From Hypsibius dujardini (lineage: Eukaryota > Tardigrada > Eutardigrada > Parachela > Hypsibiidae): a stretch of DNA of 20,252 bases. Every line of letters begins with the position of its first letter. Positions within the stretch are counted from its first letter, which is position 1. The notes under the pieces are model-generated. The model was given only the letters and a program-made list of their open reading frames with translations, searched no databases and had not been told where the DNA came from. Shown in pieces: positions 11,014-18,392 of this stretch. Both the position numbers and the translations under genes were made by a program. The DNA lies in assembly GCA_001579985.1 (NCBI GenBank), contig LRSR01004853.1, positions 1-20,252 on the forward strand, read 5' to 3'.

Positions 11014-11283
11014 ATTGGTCAATGGCTTCGCCCCCTGAATTGCCAAAAATATTTGATGGACGACATTCCCTCTGGTCGATGTATTTCAAGTTGAATTTTG
11101 GGTTAAACATTTTAGGGAGGATTTTTTATTGCCACCAATTAGCAGCACACTAGAGTCTAGAATTTGGACTGAAAATCGCGGTGGACAATTAGCTCCCCGT
11201 AGTTGATGTTTCGTACCTTGGATACTGACATGGAACCGGAAACCCTGCTGCTCAGTCGATGAATCACTTGGGAAGTAAGCCCT

Positions 11284-12269
11284 GTATATACCAAACAAAG
11301 GCAACCCGTTTAGAAATCAGTAATTTTAGATTCACAGCGTGCTATGGAAATAAATGCGCGTAATTTTGTATATTTCATATTTGTATTTTATATATTTTCA
11401 AATCTATAATATTTACTCATTTTACTAGATTTTATTTTATTTTAAACCGTATGTAGCAAACCAAATAAATTTAAGATAAAAAATAGACTCGATTTAATTT
11501 GATTTGATTTGAATCTGACATGTGCATTGATGCCATCTCTAGTTACGGGTGTTATTACAACTTTATGTACATGGACCGAACCACTTGTACAAAGCAGAAA
11601 AGTATTTCTGGTCATGATAAATGAATGAGAAATTTTGCGCCGAGTGGCATCTTTTTAGGAACCCTTATATAGCAGAAGCGGTGATCGAAATATACGGCTG
11701 GACATGCAGTAGGAGTAAAATGACTGTTAAGAGAAGGCTCAAGTACATTTTTCAGACCGTCATTTTGCGTGGCGCTGGCGCGAAGGGCGCGAGTGCGCAC
11801 AGCGAGAGATAATTAGTGCGCAGCATAAAAAACTTTCCATCGCGTGTCTCGTTTCTCTCCCGTTTTTTCGGCTTGATCAAGTTGATCGTATTCGTGTATT
11901 CGTCAGGTCGACGTTCTTAAGTCTTTCTGAGGAAGTGTGAATTTCTCCAAGATCTGCTCGCGGATCATCACCCCTGAAGGAGGACCTCATACCCAGCGGA
12001 CTCGAGGTTGACACCGTCATCTACCCTGAGAGCTACCCTTTGAGTCGTCTGGCTGTGAAACGTCTAAAGATGTTACAAATCGGACACTGCCTGACTACTA
12101 GAACGTATATAACGTGTCTGAACGATGAACGGACTATCTGCGTCGACAGGTCAAAATTATTTCGCATACTTAATAGCCAAGAATGGTTGGCGGCCTGTCG
12201 AGAAGACCTGTCGGAAATCTGTCTTGTCTCGCCACGAGCGAGTCACAATAACTTTACTTGCATTTGTCT
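11284..12269. other. Stretch without a recognised gene
   Basis: The first part (11284-11600) is AT-rich with nothing recognisable. A GC-rich patch lies near 11770-11800. From about 11939 to 12273 a plus-strand frame stays open for about 111 codons (it contains KEDLIPSGLEVDTVIYPESY), but it has only one late ATG at 12070. I recognise no domain in it. It may be a decayed exon or transposon piece. Confidence 0.3.
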
Positions 12270-12277
12270 ACTATAAT
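12270..12277. repeat. Left target site duplication of hAT element
   Basis: ACTATAAT at 12270-12277 matches AGTATAAT at 13103-13110 at 7 of 8 positions. An 8-bp duplication is the hAT hallmark. Confidence 0.75.
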
Positions 12278-13102
12278 GAGAGATGTTGACGGTTTGCCCA
12301 AACCGGTTAAACCGCGGTTCGATTCGTTTTATTCGGTTCGGTTTTGCTCTTAAACGAGTCGGTTGAAACCGATTTATTTTCAAACCGCACTGAAACCGAG
12401 CCGGTTTAAATTGGTTTGAACTGATGGGGTTGTTCAAAAGTAAAAATCTTTAAAATTCTCTGGAAATACATTGATTTTAACGAACTCATTCTGCTTTTTG
12501 ACTGACCAATTGAAATTACGTAACAAGATTTTCAAAACCGAATTCTTAGAACGAGGAAAATTCTATATTTACACTAAGTCAGTCACTGTGTAATTACTGG
12601 AGCAAATTGGTAAGACCAAATAGACATTTCTTCTAAATTCAATGTGTTTTTCCAACTGCTCATCAGCGCATGGGATTAAAAATTCTTGGTTGCTTTGGAT
12701 TCTTCGTCAGTGACCGAAGAATATCCGAATCTAAAAAAATATTTATGTTATCATTCTAATTATAAGTCTGCGGCTGTGGAAGTCTTATTGTCCTGCAAAA
12801 GCTGAATGCGTATCCGGGAATCTGCCGTTAACTTGAACTAATCGTGAATTTTGAACTGTTGTTGAGAATCTTTGTTGTCTTTTTTCTTTTCTAGAATTTT
12901 GGATGTTGATCTAAATTTTGTACCGCTCTCCCGAGTTGAGTCAATTCAGTTGATTATATCATCGTACGGTAGAGTTTCCCTACCGTTGCGATTACCGGTT
13001 TAAATCGATTTAAACGATTTGAAATTTTAACCGACAATTCTCAAACCGGTTCATCCTCCAAACCGAACTAAACCGCTTCGGTTTGAACCGTTAACATCTT
13101 TA
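12278..13102. mobile_element. Non-autonomous hAT element, 825 bp
   Basis: The terminal inverted repeats begin GAGAGATGTTGACGGTTT on the left and, read in reverse on the right, TAAAGATGTTAACGGTTC. They are flanked by 8-bp target duplications. Both ends are packed with CGGTTT/AAACCG motifs in both orientations: about a dozen in 12288-12425 and about eight in 12993-13095. Such subterminal repeats are the usual transposase-binding sites of hAT elements. The interior (12430-12990) has no transposase frame, so movement would need an autonomous relative elsewhere in the genome. Confidence 0.85.
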
Positions 13103-13110
13103 AGTATAAT
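13103..13110. repeat. Right target site duplication of hAT element
   Basis: AGTATAAT directly follows the element's right end and pairs with 12270-12277, with one mismatch. Confidence 0.75.
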
Positions 13111-13270
13111 CACTGACAGTTCTTGGATCGGGCGTCGAATCGGTTTTTTCACAACGTCTTCCTTTTATTGCTCTACGTGTCCAGGTTTAAAGACCTGGAA
13201 ATCGATACTTATTTCATATGCTGAATGTCTATACCAATTACCTGAATGAATGATTACAATAAAGAATCCT

Positions 13271-13276
13271 TTTATT
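13271..13276 (-). terminator. Poly(A) signal AATAAA of CUB gene copy B
   Basis: TTTATT on the plus strand reads AATAAA on the minus strand, 76 bases beyond the stop codon at 13352-13354. Confidence 0.6.
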
Positions 13277-13351
13277 AAAAAAATATACTATAAAACTTTT
13301 TAAGCCTTCTCGAATCACTGAAAAACTCTTAGACGGGACGTCGTGCCCCGT

Positions 13352-16300
13352 TTATCGACGGAATCCTCCGTTACTGGCAATGATTCGGAATCCAAGGCCT
13401 TCCGAAACACCATTACTAATGAATAGTGCTTGCTAAAAGGAAGAATAAGATCCCGTAATAAATCCGCACCGTCGTTTCCCTATTTTGTCTGGCATAATAC
13501 AGTACACCATGCGTTGCAAGCAAAGAGAATATATATATGCAGGTACTCACAACGTTGTTGGTCTGCGAGATGAGGCCGTTCGGTCCGATGTTGCCGCAGA
13601 AACTTTCACCCAGGATTTTGACCTCACCATCGACAGTCTCGAAAAAGGTCAACCGGTCCGACACGCATTGGACGGTTTCTTCCACCGCGAACTCAGTAGC
13701 GGTCAACTGTACGTGCGCGAGACAGCGATAAAAAATTATTCTCCAGTCATACATTACACATGCAGAAGTAGAAAATATTCGGACGGCAATTCACTTACAT
13801 GGATTTGGGATCCTTCGGGGGCGGTAATGTTGTAGGAGCAGCTGACGTTGTTGGGGTAGTTTCTGGGGAAGTTCGGCGAGGTGAACGCAGCGATTCCGAA
13901 ATCCGGTACAATCACAGAGTTCACACACGGCACTATTACAACAAGTGTGCATATTTCAGTCACATTTCCGTTTTCGTTTTTCAAGTTTCTTAGGATCAAA
14001 ATGGGTTCAAACCTTGGATGGTGACAGCAAACCTGAAACCGAAATACTGACTCGTTCCGTCACTCACGAAAAGGGCTTTCTGTCAACCCCCAAAAAAACA
14101 ATTAAAATTTATGGTTACATTTGCATTAGACTGACCTTGAATACCCAAACTGAGTTTGCTTACCACTTGGTTAGTTTGAGCAAGGATTCGCCGGGGCATT
14201 GCCGATCCCGACAATCGCGTCCCAATGCGAACGGTCACACCGTCGACCACTTCGGTCAGTTCCAGGTAGTCCTCGCCGGCTTCGGTACGGAAAACTTCCG
14301 GATCAAACTGTCCAACAAAATTGATGCACACATCATTTGAAAATCGCTGGAATTCGGTAGCGGAAATGTATATATATAGGTGTAGACCTGAAGTTTCGAT
14401 CCGATCGGTCCGGTGATGTCGTATAACTGATACGCATTAGCGGGGTAGTTGTTGGGATGGTTGGGCGATTGCAGCACCGCTGTCGCACCGGCAACAACGA
14501 TGACCTTCTCAGGCACTGACGGAAAAAAACGTAAGGGTGAGAGATGTAGTTTGCAGGCATTGAGTTTATTTATCCCTCACCTTCCGCGGAGACTTGAAGA
14601 CGAAAGCCTTTATGGTTGCTGCTTCCATCGCTAACGAACACGACATTCTGCAGGAAACCAAAGAGCCGGCGTAAAATTACATGCGTAATTTATGTTGGTC
14701 TATGACACTAATGTTTCTACAGTATTTTTTGTTGATGCGTAGCCGTTTTGTCCCTAAACATTGTGCCCCCCACATTTTTTCCTGTTCCTCAGACATTGTG
14801 TCCTTCCGACAATGCGTCTTTGAGACATTGTGTCCCGTTCATGGGACGTTAGAGGGATAAAGGGAGCGAAACCCTCTATTAAAAAATACCGTCTGTCTAA
14901 CAGTGCGCCAATAAATCCACGACCAGAATGTCTGGAGACAGTCTCCACCTGGCCATAATTTCTGCAGGGACAGAATGTTTGGAGACACCCTTTCCACCTG
15001 GCTATATTGTCTACGAAGACAGAATGTCTAGGAACTATCTTCCACCTGGTTTTAATGTCTGTAAGGACAGAATGTCCATGGCTAGAGTGTCTGGGGACAA
15101 AGAATAAGGCTGGACACACAAAAAAGGACCCTGTGACAAAATATCGAGGGACACAACGTCGGTGTGATTTTTTTATTAATGGCGAAAGTATACTTACAAC
15201 TGCATTGGTTTTAGCCCGGAGGAGGACGCCGCTGAAACTCCCAGTTAAGTTTCTGCCGATCTGAACGATGGATCCGTCAACAATCTCCGTGATCCTGACA
15301 TAGTCTAAAAGTGCAGTTTCAGAGCCGCTTTCGAGGTTTGCGTCGACGAATTGTAACTGAAAAAAAAGATATTGTTTTTTGAATTGGGATTTGCGCATGC
15401 AACAAGAAGGATTGTCTTACACTGATGTGACTGCCTTTGGAACTGGTAACAGTCCAACTGCAGTACGAGTCAGGGAGGTAGATGTTGGGATAGTTGGGCG
15501 ATTGGATTGTCTGTGCATCGACGCTTCCATTTGACAGAACAGCCACCGGCCCTCCACAAGGCGCTGCAACATTTATGATTGTATCTCACGTTAATGGAAG
15601 ATATAAAACCGCACAAGTTCAGGTAAATATAAGTATTACTAATAAATTTATTAATTAGCTCACATTTAAGTGCAAAATAGGCTACTTATGCTCTTTAAAT
15701 ATTACTAGAACAAGCCCATGCTGCGAGTTAAATGCGGAGAAAAACCTTGTAGGTCTTAACTTACCGTTGCTGGAAACCAGAATATTGAAACCACCAAGCT
15801 GGCCTTCATGATTACTGACGAAAACAGCTTGCTGAAAAATGGGTCCAGCTTACATCTTTGGTACCATTGGCAGTCGACATGCATTTGCACTTACAACAAG
15901 GTTGGTCTTGGACTGAAACTGTTTCACGGGGTTCTGGCCGCAGAGGATCTTGCCGATTTGAACGATAGTGCCATTGACGCGTTCGCTGAACTTGAGGTAG
16001 TCTCCTCGGAGGCAACTACCGGCCGTGTTCTCGGTTTGGAATGCATTGACATGGAACTGAATACAGTGTAATTTGAAAATCAGAATTTCAGTAGTTTAAA
16101 TGAAGTGCATGATATATGTATATATATATACGTGGTAAAAACCTTGCGCTGACCGAATTAAGCATTTTAATACAGGGATGTGAACAACAACCATGCGTCG
16201 AACGAGTTCAATGGCTAACTTGGTTAGAGCAAAGTTTTTGCCACGTGTGTATATAAATGTACATAGCCAACTGCAGAAGTACTGTAGACTATGATCAAAA

Positions 16301-16782
16301 TATTTTTAATGAGATTAATATATTTAACATAGTAAATTGAATGGTCATTATAGTTTATATAGTTAAGATAGTCATTATTGCTAATTAAGTAAATATAACT
16401 AATAAGTGGTTTATATAATACAGTTACGTCCATTTATTTAATTAAATATACGTGTAAATGTCACCAAAATTAACAAATAAATATCATTCTAGATTTATGT
16501 CTGCATAGCTCAATAGCGTACGTAAAGGGGACCAGGAGTGCTGCCAGCGATGATCCAGTTGCATAGGGCAAATGCGGGATAGGCTTGCGGATGATTGGGT
16601 GAGACAATCGTTGTCCCATTTTGCGGCGCTGGAGGGACTCTGACAGCTCCACCACATTCTAAAAAGTATAAGGAATATACATAAAACAGTTTAAGCTGCA
16701 GAAAGGTTTTGAAATTATATTATTTACCTGTTGCGCTTGCAACGGCCAGACCTGCGACCAGGACGACGACTTGGAGGAGCAT
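13352..16782 (-). CDS. Secreted protein with four CUB domains (copy B), 13 coding exons
   Basis: Coding exons in transcript order: 16728-16782, 16522-16658, 15895-16056, 15765-15831, 15421-15563, 15198-15356, 14581-14647, 14388-14515, 14164-14307, 14013-14079, 13799-13932, 13551-13706, 13352-13432. They sum to 1500 bases, 499 residues plus TAA. Exon 1 is a signal peptide (MLLQVVVLVAGLAVASAT, cleavage probably after residue 17). CUB1 spans about residues 20-140, CUB2 142-263, CUB3 265-376 and CUB4 378-497. CUB1 and CUB4 have the usual four cysteines, CUB2 only the first pair, CUB3 none. Hallmarks seen are SPNYPNIYLPDSYCSW, GDYLKF, SFCGN and GFNILV. There is no transmembrane segment or enzyme domain, so a secreted binding protein is likely; CUB domains usually bind proteins or carbohydrates, often through calcium. 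Possible N-glycosylation sites include NGT, NGS, NLT, NVS and NIT. Ligand and tissue are unknown. Confidence 0.9.
14744..15158. mobile_element. 415-bp insertion with terminal inverted repeats in a copy B intron
   Basis: The left end starts CGTTTTGTCCCTAAACATTG and the right end, read in reverse, starts CGTTGTGTCCCTCGATATTT. The similarity suggests the terminal inverted repeats of a small DNA element. The interior is built of degenerate ACATTGTGTCC-like and GACAGAATGTC-like words, including a 48-bp tandem array. No flanking duplication was found, so the class is not assigned. It lies wholly inside the intron 14648-15197, so the coding sequence is not disturbed. Confidence 0.5.
14921..15085. 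repeat. 48-bp tandem repeat, about 3.5 copies
   Basis: Units start at about 14921, 14969, 15018 and 15066, each opening with GAC(C)AGAATGT. The first three also contain TCCACCTGG. The period is 48 to 49 bp with clear divergence between units. Confidence 0.8.
16112..16131. repeat. (TA)n microsatellite
   Basis: A run of ATAT with one G lies in the second intron of copy B (16057-16521), which is otherwise plain AT-rich sequence. Confidence 0.7.
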
Positions 16783-16851
16783 GATGTTTGGGCTGAAATA
16801 GATGTCAAGGGGCTATACCAAGCAAGTGATGATTCTAGAAATGGAAGGTAT

Positions 16852-16856
16852 AGTGA
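16852..16856 (-). promoter_or_regulatory. Possible initiator of CUB gene copy B
   Basis: On the minus strand TCACT lies here, with its A at 16854, about 33 bases downstream of the first T of the TATA box. That spacing and the arthropod-like initiator word suggest transcription starts here, giving a 5' UTR of about 72 bases. Confidence 0.45.
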
Positions 16857-16880
16857 TTGGAAGAAACTTTAAGGTGCACT

Positions 16881-16887
16881 ATTTATA
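16881..16887 (-). promoter_or_regulatory. TATA box of CUB gene copy B
   Basis: TATAAAT on the minus strand lies about 100 bases upstream of the ATG at 16780-16782, with a good initiator at the expected distance. This suggests a focused promoter, common in strongly or tissue-specifically expressed secreted proteins; that last step is inference. Confidence 0.65.
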
Positions 16888-17560
16888 CCGGTCGTGAGTT
16901 CCTTGTTATTGTCTTTGCTATCTTCCAAACCCTTCTTAGAGCCGGAACTGTAAGTCTGATATCGTGCGTGTCACTAGGAGAAAACAATGCTAAGGTGATA
17001 TGGAAGTTGACGAGCGCTCTGGTATTGTCTGCAGTACCGGAACAAAACTGACACGGTTCGACATTCGATTCGAGTGACTCCGATTGCGGCAGGGTAAATA
17101 ATTTAGTGTACAATTGTCTGGAAGACTTCTTACAATTGCCGACCCTGCTATTGACTTGACCGAGGTTGCCTTGGGAAGAGTTTCAACCAAGGAATCTTAT
17201 CGTGCTCTATAGTAATTATACACTTGAACCTTCATGCACAGAACAAAATGCGATCACCTCGGTTAAATATTTTCAACACGTATTTTTCATTCAAAAGAGG
17301 TTCGTTCTAAATGTTTCAGTGTGTGAATGTGTAGGAAGCTTTCAGCTATCGACTCTCTTGCTCGATTAAATCATTAGTGGTCTGCTGGCGAGGAGCATCA
17401 TTTATATAACGTCTCATCTTACCTTCAAAATTTGTAACGTTTCAAAGAGATATACCGTATTTCATCAGGAAATGCTAAATATCAATTTTCCAAGGTAATA
17501 AATAAAATAATTTCATTGGTGATCGGATTGTTCTTATAATTGATTCGTGGTCCACTAATA
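16888..17560. other. Intergenic region upstream of copy B
   Basis: I see no gene, RNA or complete repeat here. Short open frames on both strands have no recognisable content. Distal regulatory sequence of copy B may lie here. Confidence 0.5.
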
Positions 17561-17565
17561 AGAAT

Positions 17566-17770
17566 ACGGCACTGTTGGACGCTACCACACTTGAGGGTCG
17601 CCACGTCCAAATCGTTACCGTTCCACCGAAAATCACGCCCTTGTGCCAGACGTTGGACGTCTTCGGTTTGCGAATGTGGAAAACCTTTGTGCGAAAGATC
17701 TGGGACTGGATTGTTTGTGACGAGGTCCAGTGCGAACTGCATCTGCGGAACGCGAATGTTTACATAAGCC
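17566..17770 (+). pseudogene. Fragment of a pogo/Tigger-like DDE transposase
   Basis: The plus-strand frame reads QIVTVPPKITPLCQTLDVFG, then WKTFVRKIWDWIV and ELHLRNANV. This matches the C-terminal part of the DDE-superfamily endonucleases of pogo/Tigger-like elements, where the usual pattern is IPPxTTxxxQPLDVFGFRxWKxFVR. Here the QPLD proline is T. Only about 65 residues remain, with no N-terminal DNA-binding domain and no upstream DDE core. After about 17770 the frame runs into an unrelated dispersed repeat. It is a dead remnant. Confidence 0.65.
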
Positions 17771-17869
17771 AAATACGTTTCGGAGATTTTTTCCGGGGTT
17801 CTTATTTGGAAGTTGGAGTCTGATCCCATTTTACAAAAAGAACTGTAATCCAACTGTATCGCTAAAATG
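17769..17869 (+). repeat. Dispersed repeat, copy 2
   Basis: This closely matches 10912-11013, in the same orientation. It directly abuts the DDE transposase fragment, which hints that the repeat may be a terminal part of the same element family, but copy 1 shows no transposase. Confidence 0.8.
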
Positions 17870-18392
17870 AAGCTTGTGAGAACGTTTTTTAAAGCATTTA
17901 GAAGAATATTAAATATGTCACTAACATTATTCCAAAAATTTAGGCGTATGCAGTTTAAGTTGAATTCCTATCACTCCGTTTTGCCTGATCAAACATGACC
18001 AGGCTCTTTTCAGACTCATTTTTACTAATTTCGAATAGAATTGCTGATCTTCCTGATTGAGTATCTGTGATCGCAATAAATCTTAAAGTTTCTTAACTTT
18101 TAAATTGTTCTTCATTTGCCTTTTCGTCGAAGGATTTCTGCAGAACAATGCGTGACGCGGCAATAGAGTCGGCTTGCTGCTCGGCTCGTTATAGTTCTTG
18201 TTCTGTTCCGATAATACTAGTGAGTAATTTTTTTATTATTATTCTGAATACGCCCGTCCATAGAACTGAAAACTGAGGCTTGTACATGAATTGTACTATT
18301 CCAGTAGTGAAACACTTTCAACGTGTGTAAAAGACTCTTTCAGGCTTTCCTGAGTTGTTAAAAAAGATCTTGGACTGGACGACTTTTGCTGT
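17870..18392. other. Intergenic region between copies B and C
   Basis: The sequence is AT-rich with no recognisable gene or repeat apart from a possible poly(A) signal for copy C. Confidence 0.5.
18232..18237 (-). terminator. Possible poly(A) signal of CUB gene copy C
   Basis: AATAAA on the minus strand, 156 bases past the stop codon. It sits in a T/A-rich run, so it could be chance. Confidence 0.35.

Larger units (their letters stand above)
9880..11283 (-). pseudogene. CUB-domain gene copy A, degraded 3' remnant
   Basis: Four pieces match the last exons of copy B in the same order. 11217-11283 matches exon 10 (reads SDSSTEQQGFRFHVSIQ), but its acceptor AG now cuts 2 bases inside the aligned exon. 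10302-10433 matches exon 11 (VPCVVSVSVPNFGVAAFFSP) but is 132 rather than 134 bases because of two 1-base deletions, and its donor is GTTTAT instead of GTAAGT. 10039-10197 matches exon 12 but has two in-frame stops (GAATAA and TCGTAG), and the acceptor has become CAT. 9880-9960 matches exon 13, is still open, and ends FRR then TAA as in copies B and C. The gene cannot give a normal product. No upstream exons were found beyond 11283. A foldback repeat fills much of the 10434-11216 intron. Confidence 0.85.

Noticed and set aside
12288-12425. The GGTTCGATTC-like word as a tRNA T-arm
   Set aside because: No acceptor stem or A box fits. The word belongs to the CGGTTT subterminal repeats of the hAT element.
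13257-13263. Plus-strand AATAAA near 13258
   Set aside because: No plus-strand gene ends here; the relevant poly(A) signal is on the minus strand at 13271-13276.
14754-15398. A 214-codon open frame on the minus strand
   Set aside because: Its first part is exon 6 of copy B. After the GTAAGT donor at 15197 it only reads through the intronic insertion.
16883-17190. Minus-strand open frames that slightly resemble a CUB segment (NRMSNRVSFVPV)
   Set aside because: The resemblance is short, there are no flanking CUB motifs or splice sites, and the region overlaps the TATA box of copy B.
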